A DNA stretch of 16,282 bases from Verrucomicrobiales bacterium. GTDB taxonomy: Bacteria > Verrucomicrobiota > Verrucomicrobiia > Verrucomicrobiales > DEV007. The DNA lies in NCBI GenBank assembly GCA_023253615.1, contig JALRFZ010000099.1, positions 1 to 16,282 on the forward strand, written 5' to 3'. This document shows positions 8,005 through 15,393 of this stretch, piece by piece (within the stretch, counting starts at the first letter, position 1; every line of letters begins with the position of its first letter). Made by a program: the position numbers and the translations under genes. Under the pieces are notes generated by a model. It had not been told where the DNA came from and did no database searches. It saw only the letters and a list, made by a program, of their open reading frames with translations.

Positions 8005-9099
8005 TCAGTTGGCGAGGGCGGGCTGGTAGCTGCAGGCGGGATCGGCCGCGAAGGGATCGCCGGTGATGCCGTAGGCCCGCGCCCGCGAGCCGCCGCAGAG
8101 GGTGCGGAATTCGCAACGCCCGCATTTGCCGCCGAGCGCGTCGCTGTCGCGGAGGGAAACGAAGAGGGGATGGTGGCGGTAGATTCCGGCCGGGTGGCTC
8201 TCCCTGACATTCCCACAAACGATCGGAAGGAATCCGCTCGGCGAGACTTCGCCGGTGTGCGAGATGAACATCACCCCGCGACCGTCGCGGATCCCGGCGG
8301 GCGAGCCCAGCCCCGGGCGCGAGCGGGCCATCCCGCCGCCGCGCTGCTGGATGAGGACGCGGCGGAAATGGTGGCCCTCGGTGGTCTTCACCGCGAAGGG
8401 CGCGTGGCCGACGAGGCCGGCCATGTCCTCGAAGATCCGCTCGACCGCCATGGCGTCGGGCAGGGCGTCGAGCCCGGCGCGTCCCGTCGGCACGAGGAGA
8501 AAGACGCTCCACATCGCCGGCTTCAATTCGAACATGAGCCGTTTGAAGGCCTCGTATTCGCCGAGGTTGTCGCGGGTCAGGGTGGTGTTGATCTGCACGC
8601 CGAGATCCGCCTCATGCGCCCGGCGCACCGCCCCGAGGGTGCGCTCGTAGGTGCCGGCGACGCCGCGGAAGGCATCGTGGGTCTCCTGCGTCGCCCCGTC
8701 GAGGCTGAGGGAGATGCGCTGCACTCCGGCGCGTTTCAATTCATGGAAATCGGCGCGGAGCAGGAGAGGCGTGGCCGAGGGGCTGAGGCCGACATGCAGG
8801 CCCGCTTCGGTCGCGTGGCGCACGAGGTCGAGGGCGTCGCGCCGCATCAGGGGATCGCCCCCGGTGAGAATCAGCATCGGCGGCCGCCACTCTGCGAGCT
8901 GACCGATGAGCCGCCGTGCCTCCTCCCCGTCGAGTTCTCCGGGATGTCGTCTCGCCTGGGCTTCGGCCCGACAGTGTCGGCAGGCGAGGGCACAGGCCCG
9001 CGTGATCTCCCAGAAGACGAGGAAGGGGCGGTCTTCGAAATCAAAAGCGGGCACCGGTGAACGGCTGCCCGTTTTCGAAGCGGCGGAAAAGGGAGACAT
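8005..9099 (-). CDS. Radical SAM/SPASM protein, TIGR04053-like
   Basis: The protein has 364 residues from ATG 9099. The frame is open for 37 more codons upstream, but family similarity starts with PAFDFEDRPFLVFWEITRAC and the upstream part is low-complexity, so ATG 9099 is preferred. The radical SAM motif is CALACRHC (Cys36, Cys40, Cys43), with TGGDP following. The SPASM-type cysteines are Cys326, 329, 335 and 356. LSPSATPLL and WSVFLLVPTGRA match my memory of the TIGR04053 group, which is related to the haem synthase AhbD; AhbD itself has an NGT block where this has SAT. It may therefore be a paralogue with a different substrate, possibly a tetrapyrrole or a peptide. It is the first gene of the operon with the AhbC/NirJ-type gene and nnrS. 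Confidence 0.82.
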   Translation of the reverse strand: MSPFSAASKTGSRSPVPAFDFEDRPFLVFWEITRACALACRHCRAEAQARRHPGELDGEEARRLIGQLAEWRPPMLILTGGDPLMRRDALDLVRHATEAGLHVGLSPSATPLLLRADFHELKRAGVQRISLSLDGATQETHDAFRGVAGTYERTLGAVRRAHEADLGVQINTTLTRDNLGEYEAFKRLMFELKPAMWSVFLLVPTGRAGLDALPDAMAVERIFEDMAGLVGHAPFAVKTTEGHHFRRVLIQQRGGGMARSRPGLGSPAGIRDGRGVMFISHTGEVSPSGFLPIVCGNVRESHPAGIYRHHPLFVSLRDSDALGGKCGRCEFRTLCGGSRARAYGITGDPFAADPACSYQPALAN

Positions 9100-9227
9100 C
9101 GAGGCAACAATGAAAGAATATCCTTTCGTGAATGCTCCGCGCCGATTGTCATGGGCTGCGCACGATTTGGTGTCCCGCCCGGGTTGGCGTCCGCCACCCG
9201 GGGGGATCACCTCGATGTCTGCGGCCG

Positions 9228-10735
9228 CTATCTTTTCGCCTTGCCCTTGCCGGTGACGTTGATGTCGAACGGCACTTCGTTGGGGTCGTTGCTGGCGACC
9301 TGCACCTTGGCCTTGCTGCTGCCCTTGGCGCGTGGTTTGTAGGTCACGCTGAAGGTGGCGCTGGCTCCGGGGGCGAGGGTGCCCACGGGCAGCGGGGTGG
9401 CCAGGAATTCCCGGGCGTCGGCACCGGTCACGCGGACGGAGAGTCCGGTGAGGGGCTCGGCGCCGTCGTTCCGCACGGTGAAGACTTTCGGCGCGGAGCG
9501 CTTTTTCACCTTCACGGTGCCGAGATTCACCTTTCCGGCATTGTCGACGAGGACCTTTGCCCCGGGATGCATCACGGTGATGTCAGGCTCGATCTTGACG
9601 GTGACGGACTGATTGAACATGGGAGGCATTCCAGGATGGAAGGCGACCTCCTCACCAAGCGTCCAGACATCCGACACGTTCGAGAGTTGCAGCTCCTCGA
9701 CACCGTCCGGCAGATCGACCGTCACGAAAAACGTGGCATTGCCAGCGAGATGGGTCACCGAATCGATCGGCACGGGCACGTTGTCCATCAGGGTTTCATC
9801 GTAGTAGGTCAACAAAAGGTCTTCCTTTTCCAGAGACGGGACGCTTTTGAAGAGATTCAGGCGGAAGCCTTCTCCGGTGAATTGCGAGACATAGGCCTTG
9901 TTCGGGATCAACACGCCGCCGCCGGCCTGCAGGTTGATGAAACCGCCGACCGTCACACCATCACCGGTCGCCCGGCAGACGAGAATCCAGCCTCCGACAT
10001 CGTCGTTCGTGGTGGCATAGACCGGGTCGGTCTCGCCGGGGATCGGTGTCATCTCCCAGGTCCGGGGATGGACGCGGTACCACTGCAGGTCGATCCCTCC
10101 GGTGATGGGGGAATCATCATCCGTGAGGTCCCGGATGTCGAAGGTGGCTTCCATCCCGTGTCCGACCCAGGGGTACATCCCTCCGGTGATGAAAATGCTG
10201 GAATCGACGCCCCAGCCCGCGAAGCGGGTCTCGATGATGGAGACCTCCGCGGAGACCACGTTCGAGACCTGTCCTGCGCGTGTGCCGCCTTCGACCCTGA
10301 GACGGTAGAAATAGTTCCCGCCGGGATCGAAGCTGAAGTTGTTGGTGTCGTTCGCCGGGGTGCGGAGCACATCGCCGCCCCATGGCACGTCGGCCCGTCC
10401 GTCGGTGCCGTTGAGGGATCGCTGCAGGACGTAGGCATCCGCGCCGAACTCCGCCGGAGGAAAAAACCGCAGTTCGATCACGGCGTCGCTGCCTCCGCCG
10501 AAGGTATCGGGATAGCGGTGGCTCTGGTAGACCCAGAGGCCTCCGATCGAACCCACCGGATCGGTGAAGGGCGCGATGTCGGGCACGGTGCCGCCGCTGC
10601 CGGGAATGAGAACTGGGCGTGAGCGATTCCGGCTCCGCCGAACATCACCAAGCCCGTGAGGGCGAAGAGAGCGTTGGCGAGCCGGGGCGTGGGATTGCGA
10701 CGCGGGAGGTTTTCACAGGGTCTCTGGTTTTTCAT
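9228..10735 (-). pseudogene. Secreted choice-of-anchor-D-type protein with apparent frameshift
   Basis: The signal peptide and the body lie in different frames. From ATG 10735 the first frame gives MKNQRPCENLPRR, a hydrophobic core (ALFALTGLVMFGGAG) and the cleavage site AHA-QFSFP, then drifts into Pro/Ser-rich nonsense and stops at 10478. The body frame is readable from PGSGGTVPDIAPFTDP (about 10604) to the stop at 9228. One extra C in the CCC run at 10602-10604 would join them as FSFPGSGGTVPD. The body has about 450 residues: two unrecognised beta-rich parts, then a C-terminal ASPM/SPD-2/Hydin-like domain (about 360-452: LGTVKVKKRSAPKVFTVRN, GTLAPGASATFSVTYKP, SNDPNEVPFDINVTGKG). It probably acts outside the cytoplasm; its function is unknown. 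A sequencing error and a real mutation are both possible. Without the frameshift it would be an ordinary CDS. Confidence 0.75.
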
Positions 10736-10915
10736 ATCGGGAGGGGTTGGGTGAAGGAGGCTTTCCGCATCAGCGGTAGTGCTCCCAACTCAAACTCCGG
10801 CTCCTTGCGTGATCCGACCACGGAACGATTGTCCAAGGCCACGCGTATCTTGTGTGGCGACAATGCGTCCTGTCGAACCATCCTTGTCGAACGTTGCCCC
10901 AGCCTTCTGGAAATC

Positions 10916-11929
10916 CTACCGGGCCGACGACAAGGCCGCTCGCAGTTGCCTGCGGAACCACTCGCGGTCGGCCTGATTTCCCGCATCCAGATACGTGGAA
11001 TGCGGAGTGACCATCCTGCGGCGTTCAATCGTGTCCGATCCCACGACCCACTCTCCGCGCTCTGCGGCATAGGCTGCTCCGCTCGGAGAAAGGACGTAAG
11101 CTTTGAACCGACCGGCGAGTCCCTCGGCACCAAGCCGTTCATGGAGCGAGTCGAATCGCTCGATCGGGGCAATGGGATCCTCGAGGTAGTGAAAGCCGAT
11201 GAGGCGTTTGTCAGGGTGTCTCCGCAGGGCATCCGTGATCCGACTCCACTGTTCATCGGTCAGGGTGAGGGCGCGCTTCTTTTCCATCGACTGGGGAATC
11301 CGCATCATCACCTGAGGCACCCGCATCGCGGGCAGGGCCGGTTGGCCGAGGACGGCGGTTTTCACGCAGGGCTCGTCGAGGAGCGCGAGGGGAAAGGTAC
11401 CCGTGAGGCTGTTGCCGATGACGATGAGATCGCGTCCACCCTCACGCCGCGAGACGGATCGGGCGATCGCGCGGACATCATCGACGATGGGGCCGGTCGA
11501 CTCGAGGGAGACGGGATTCCAGGTGCCGCTCTCGCGCAGCAGCTTGATGGAGCCGAGTTCCTCGTCGTAGCCAAAGGCGGGTTCGCCCTTGATCGGATCG
11601 CCGTAGAGGCTGGGAAAATAGACCCGGTAGCCCCACGACTCGAGTTCGAGCGCGAAACGGAGGAAGTCGCCGCTGAGTCCGTTGATGGGATGCAGCAGCA
11701 AGACGGGGCGGCCGCCGGACCGCGTCCGCCACATCGGATAGGATCGGTCCGTGCCGGAAATCGCGACCTCGCTGCGGACGAAGCGCGATTCGCGTGGCAG
11801 ATCCGGCGCGACCTGCGGCTTGCCCATCGAGACACAGCCGGTGAGAAAGAGACCCGACGAAAAAACGACGGCCGCGAGCCGGAGAGAAATTCCTCCGTGG
11901 CAGGACTTCGCGCTTGCGCGGCTCGACAT
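10916..11929 (-). CDS. Lipoprotein alpha/beta hydrolase
   Basis: The protein has 337 residues. A basic start and a hydrophobic core end in the lipobox FLTGC (Cys32), indicating a lipid-anchored envelope protein. The alpha/beta-hydrolase fold is suggested by VLLLHPINGLSG (His80 region, oxyanion hole), the nucleophile elbow VIGNSLTG with Ser174 (the last small position after the serine is Thr176 rather than the classical Gly), and later candidates for the acid (Asp251 in YLEDPIAP) and base (His310 in TPHSTYLD). I do not recognise a specific family; a dienelactone-hydrolase-like or esterase role is possible and the substrate is unknown. Its start is 81 bp from the divergent RlmI-type gene, so the two share a promoter region. 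Confidence 0.75.
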   Translation of the reverse strand: MSSRASAKSCHGGISLRLAAVVFSSGLFLTGCVSMGKPQVAPDLPRESRFVRSEVAISGTDRSYPMWRTRSGGRPVLLLHPINGLSGDFLRFALELESWGYRVYFPSLYGDPIKGEPAFGYDEELGSIKLLRESGTWNPVSLESTGPIVDDVRAIARSVSRREGGRDLIVIGNSLTGTFPLALLDEPCVKTAVLGQPALPAMRVPQVMMRIPQSMEKKRALTLTDEQWSRITDALRRHPDKRLIGFHYLEDPIAPIERFDSLHERLGAEGLAGRFKAYVLSPSGAAYAAERGEWVVGSDTIERRRMVTPHSTYLDAGNQADREWFRRQLRAALSSAR

Positions 11930-12010
11930 GACAAAGGAGATCCCTCATGGATCACAAAAGACAAGCGACGAATTTAAGGAATCTTAACTAATTTGCCCCG
12001 AAACCTACGG

Positions 12011-13237
12011 ATGGAATCCTCCACCGACCGCCCCACGAGCTTGCCACGCCTCAAGCTCACCCTGCGTCCGACCGCCGAGTCCATCGTGCGGAGCGGGCAT
12101 CCGTGGGTCTACTCGGAGAGCATCCGCGACCAGAACCGCGAGGGCGCCGCCGGCGAACTTGCCGTCATCTACGATCGCAAGGACGAATTCCTCGCGGTCG
12201 GCTTTTATGATCCGGATTCGCCGCTGCGCGTGCGCATCCTCCACGCCGGCAAACCGGCCACGATCGACGAAGCCTGGTGGCGGGCCAGTCTCGATCGGGC
12301 GCTGGCGCGTCGCGAGGGCATCGCCGATGCACGGACGAACGGGCTGCGGCTCCTCAATGGTGAAAGCGATGGCTGGCCGGGGCTCGTCCTCGACCGCTAC
12401 GACACCACGCTCGTCGTGAAACTTTACAGTCCGGCCTGGCTCGAGCGGCTGGAGATGGTACGGGCGATTTTTTTAGAGCGACTCGGGCCGGAACGAATCG
12501 TCCTCCGCCTCAGCCGCAACCTGGAGGAAACGGCGAGGGAGTCGGGTCATGAGGACGGGACGATTCTTCACGGCCCTCCGCTCGAGGGACCGGTCGTCTT
12601 TCTCGAGGAAGGACTGCGTTTCGAAGCCGATGTCTTGAAAGGGCAGAAGACCGGCTTCTTCCTCGACCAACGCGAGAACCGGAAGCGCATCGGGCAGCTC
12701 GCTCACGGACGCGACGTCCTGAATGCCTTCAGCTTTACGGGCGGCTTTTCGCTGCACGCGGCCCGCGGAGGCGCCCTCTCGGTGACCGATCTCGATCTCA
12801 GCTCGCATGCTCTCGAGGCGGCGGCGCGGAATTTCGCCCTCAATCGCGAGGATCCGCGGGTCGCGGCCTGCCGGTATCTTTCGGTGCAGGACGACGCCTT
12901 CGCCTGGATCGATCACAAGCGTGATGTCTCCTACGATCTCGTCATCACCGATCCGCCGTCGCTCGCGAAGCGCGAGGTGGAGCGGGCGCGCGCGATCCAG
13001 GCCTACGGACGCCTGAATGCGAATGCGATCCGGCTCCTGCGCCGCGGCGGGATCCTCCTCGCCGCCTCGTGCTCCGCCCACGTCAGTGCGGACGAGTTTT
13101 TCGCTGCGGTGCGTCAGGCCGCGCGTCAATCGGGACGGCGTTTCGAGGAACTCGAAACCACCCGCCACGCCCCCGATCACCACGCGACGTTTCCCGAGGC
13201 GGAGTATCTGAAAGGGATCTACCTGGCTTTCGATTGA
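12011..13237 (+). CDS. Class I SAM-dependent rRNA methyltransferase, RlmI-like
   Basis: This 408-aa protein has the layout of the RlmI/YccW (COG1092) family: an N-terminal PUA-like domain ([20 protein letters not shown] to about residue 90), a middle domain with [15 protein letters not shown], and a C-terminal Rossmann methyltransferase. [12 protein letters not shown] (212-223), motif I FSFTGGFS (240-247) and motif IV TDPPS (Asp314, Pro315, Pro316, Ser317) are clear, and AASCSAHVS matches the SCS block of the family. E. coli RlmI makes m5C1962 in 23S rRNA; the same base in this organism is an assumption. ATG 12011 is chosen. A TTG at 11993 with AAGGA 12 bp before it is an alternative that adds six residues. 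Confidence 0.88.
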   Translation: MESSTDRPTSLPRLKLTLRPTAESIVRSGHPWVYSESIRDQNREGAAGELAVIYDRKDEFLAVGFYDPDSPLRVRILHAGKPATIDEAWWRASLDRALARREGIADARTNGLRLLNGESDGWPGLVLDRYDTTLVVKLYSPAWLERLEMVRAIFLERLGPERIVLRLSRNLEETARESGHEDGTILHGPPLEGPVVFLEEGLRFEADVLKGQKTGFFLDQRENRKRIGQLAHGRDVLNAFSFTGGFSLHAARGGALSVTDLDLSSHALEAAARNFALNREDPRVAACRYLSVQDDAFAWIDHKRDVSYDLVITDPPSLAKREVERARAIQAYGRLNANAIRLLRRGGILLAASCSAHVSADEFFAAVRQAARQSGRRFEELETTRHAPDHHATFPEAEYLKGIYLAFD

Positions 13238-13240
13238 CCG

Positions 13241-13302
13241 AATGTGGCTGCGCCATCAGTCGCGGGAGACGCGCGATCTTCGGCTGAAGCCGAAGCCACA
13301 TT
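13241..13302. repeat. REP-like nested palindrome
   Basis: AATGTGGCT (13241-13249) pairs with AGCCACATT (13294-13302). Inside the right half, CTTCGGC (13278-13284) pairs with GCCGAAG (13289-13295) around TGAA, sharing the last two bases with the outer stem. The element fills most of the gap between the RlmI-like gene and the TIM-barrel gene. A single copy is seen here. It may double as a terminator, but no T tract follows. Confidence 0.6.
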
Positions 13303-13341
13303 GACCTTTCGAATGGAATCGGTTAAAAACGCGTTCCCACC

Positions 13342-14214
13342 ATGAAGCGTCGCCATTTCCTCCAATCCTCCCTCGCCTCCTTCCTCAGCGTCCCGGCCTT
13401 CGCCCTTGAGGCGGACAATCCCTACCGCAAGAACATCGGGATCCAGCTCTACACCCTGCGCAACCAGATCAAGGAAGACCTCGCCGGCACTCTCAAGGCC
13501 GTCGCCGCGGCCGGATACCGGCAGGTCGAGGCCTACGGCTTCCCCGACGCGACCGCGCTCGAGCTGATCAAGGTCTCGAAGGATCTCGGCATGGCCGCGA
13601 ACTCCTCGCATTTCGCCTGGGAATCCGTGACCGATCCCGACAAGGCTGGTGTCGCGCCCTTCGCGGAGATTCTCCAAAAGGCGAAGGATGCCGGGCTCTC
13701 CCATCTCGTCATTCCCTACCTGCACGGCGACACGCGCAAGACCGCCGATGACTACAAACGCCTCGGCGAGCGTTGCAACGCCGGTGCCGCTCTCGCCAAA
13801 GAAGCGGGCATCCAGCTCGCCTATCACAACCACCAATTCGAGTTCCAGCCGCTCGAGGGTGGCAAGTCGGGCTTCGACGTGTTCATGGCGGAGTTTTCCC
13901 CCGAGATGAAGTTCGAGCTCGATGTCTTCTGGGTGAAGGTCGGCGGACTCGATCCGGTGGAGCTTCTCGGCAAGATGAAGGGACGCGTCTCGCAGATCCA
14001 CCTGAAAGATTTGAAGGACGGTCTGACGCTGCCCGAATTCGGCAGCGTGCCGGCCGACGCCTTCAAGGAACTCGGACAAGGCGTCATCGCGATGGAGCCC
14101 ATCATCGAAGCCGCCGCCCTCGCCGGTGTCGTCCACGCCCATGTCGAGCAGGATCAATCGCCCGATCCGTTGAAGAGCATCGGGATGAGCATGGAGTATC
14201 TGAAAGGGCTTTGA
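13342..14214 (+). CDS. Tat-exported sugar phosphate isomerase/epimerase (xylose-isomerase-like TIM barrel)
   Basis: The protein has 290 residues. The N-terminus MKRRHFLQSSLASFLSVPAFA has a twin-arginine motif (Arg3-Arg4, KRRHFLQ) and a short hydrophobic core ending at AFA, so it is probably folded in the cytoplasm and exported by Tat. The rest is an AP endonuclease family 2/xylose-isomerase-like barrel: IGIQLYTLRNQ (first strand), YHNHQFEF (161-168), FELD (Glu192, Asp194), IHLKD (His220) and VEQDQS (Glu269), which supply the usual metal-binding and catalytic positions. Such secreted barrels are numerous in Verrucomicrobiota and Planctomycetota and often act on modified sugars; the substrate here is unknown. 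It may follow the RlmI-like gene on one transcript, but the palindrome between them argues for separate units. Confidence 0.85.
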   Translation: MKRRHFLQSSLASFLSVPAFALEADNPYRKNIGIQLYTLRNQIKEDLAGTLKAVAAAGYRQVEAYGFPDATALELIKVSKDLGMAANSSHFAWESVTDPDKAGVAPFAEILQKAKDAGLSHLVIPYLHGDTRKTADDYKRLGERCNAGAALAKEAGIQLAYHNHQFEFQPLEGGKSGFDVFMAEFSPEMKFELDVFWVKVGGLDPVELLGKMKGRVSQIHLKDLKDGLTLPEFGSVPADAFKELGQGVIAMEPIIEAAALAGVVHAHVEQDQSPDPLKSIGMSMEYLKGL

Positions 14215-15171
14215 TCACCCGGCCCCGGGTAGAGCCAAGGGAACCGCCCAAGGAATCCACCCCGCGCGAAGAATCGCGAGCAGCACGGTCACGACGATTG
14301 CGGCGAGCAGTGTCGAATAAAGAACCGCGGCCGCGGCGAAGCGGGCGTCGCCCCGGAACTCGTGCGCGAGGAGGGCGGCGTTCACCGCCGTTGGAGCGGC
14401 CGTGCCGAGGATGAGAATCGCGGCCAGTTCATCGCGGAAGCCGAAGGCGAGGGTCAGGACGCAGGCCGCGAGCGGACCACCGATCAAGCGGATGACGAGG
14501 GCGATGCCGAGGTTGCCCACCGGAGCCGGCGGTTTCGTCTGCGAGAGCTGCACACCGAGGGTGATGAGGGCGAAGCCAAGCAGTCCATCGGCGAGATAGG
14601 TCAGGGGCGTCCACACGAAGATCACTTCCTCGAGCGGATTGCCGATCCCGCGGAGAATGAGGGCGAGCAGGATCGCGTAGGGCGAGGGTTGCTTGAGGAT
14701 CGGACGGAAGAGTCCCTTTCGCTCGCTGCTGCCGGCATTCGCGAGAAAGACGCCGAGGGAGAAGCTCGTGAGATTCATCGTCGCGAGCACGAAGACCTGG
14801 ATGACGGGGCCGATGTCGGAGAAGGCGAGCGTCATCAGCGGGATGCCCCAGTTGCCGCAGTTGTAGATCATCGTGCTCAGCTTCATCGCGTAGCGCTGGC
14901 CGGGCGGTTGCTTGCGGATGGCGCAGGCGATCCAGCTCAATGCTCCCATCGTGAGGATGACCGACACGGTGAAGGCGACGACTTTCAGACCGATCACGGC
15001 GTTGAGATCCGAGGTCGAGAGCCGCACGAGGATGAAGGCGGGGACGAAGAGGTAGAGATTCAACTTTACCAGTGTCTTCAGGTCGAGCCCGAAGAGACGG
15101 TCAAGTCCCCAACCCAGCCCGACGAGGGCGAGGATGGGCAGGGCGACATCGACAAAGATCTGAAAGAGCAT
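14215..15171 (-). CDS. AEC family transporter
   Basis: This 318-aa membrane protein has about ten hydrophobic segments in two halves separated by a short hydrophilic region (near residues 150-160), the standard layout of the auxin efflux carrier (AEC) family. The family block YNCGNWGIPL (103-112) is clear, and FALITLGVQLS and GTAAPTAVNAALLA in the second half match too. Bacterial members carry malate, malonate and other organic acids; the substrate here cannot be read. Its stop (TGA, complement of 14215-14217) directly touches the stop of the TIM-barrel gene on the other strand, so no intergenic terminator fits between them. Confidence 0.87.
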   Translation of the reverse strand: MLFQIFVDVALPILALVGLGWGLDRLFGLDLKTLVKLNLYLFVPAFILVRLSTSDLNAVIGLKVVAFTVSVILTMGALSWIACAIRKQPPGQRYAMKLSTMIYNCGNWGIPLMTLAFSDIGPVIQVFVLATMNLTSFSLGVFLANAGSSERKGLFRPILKQPSPYAILLALILRGIGNPLEEVIFVWTPLTYLADGLLGFALITLGVQLSQTKPPAPVGNLGIALVIRLIGGPLAACVLTLAFGFRDELAAILILGTAAPTAVNAALLAHEFRGDARFAAAAVLYSTLLAAIVVTVLLAILRAGWIPWAVPLALPGAG

Positions 15172-15230
15172 CCGCGCCGATCATCGACCGGACCACGATC
15201 ACCGGCAAACGGGAAAAGCGAGTGGAAACC

Positions 15231-15302
15231 TGTAGCCGGCCTCCGTGAGGCTGGGTCGTGGGCCGAGGGACGTCCGACACGGGGTCACTGCCCCCGGCTA
15301 CA
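15231..15302. repeat. 72-bp REP-like palindromic element, copy 1
   Basis: The ends TGTAGCCGG (15231-15239) and CCGGCTACA (15294-15302) are perfect inverted repeats. Two smaller hairpins lie inside: GCCTCCGTGAGGC near the left end and GGGG/CCCC near the right end. It therefore can fold like a closed three-way structure. It lies in the gap between the divergently oriented AEC start and the cytochrome stop. Confidence 0.75.
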
Positions 15303-15321
15303 AGGCGTGATGCGTGAGTCT

Positions 15322-15393
15322 TGTAGCCGGCCTCCGCGAGGCCGGGCCGTGGGCCGAGGGACGTTCGAACCGGGGTCGGTGACCCCGGCTACA
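15322..15393. repeat. 72-bp REP-like palindromic element, copy 2
   Basis: This has the same length and ends as copy 1, 91 bp downstream and in the same orientation. The inner left hairpin becomes GCCTCCGCGAGGC and the right becomes GGGGTC-GGT-GACCCC. The element ends directly at the stop codon of the cytochrome gene (15394). Nineteen bp separate the copies. Confidence 0.75.

Noticed and set aside
10602..10612. Programmed -1 frameshifting to join signal peptide and body
   Set aside because: The frame change has the right direction, but the bases at the junction (ATTCCCG) are not a canonical X XXY YYZ slippery site and no strong downstream structure was noted.
9132..10622. A 496-codon plus-strand open frame opposite the choice-of-anchor-D gene
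   Set aside because: The composition is typical antisense shadow, and the minus strand has a signal peptide and a recognisable C-terminal domain.
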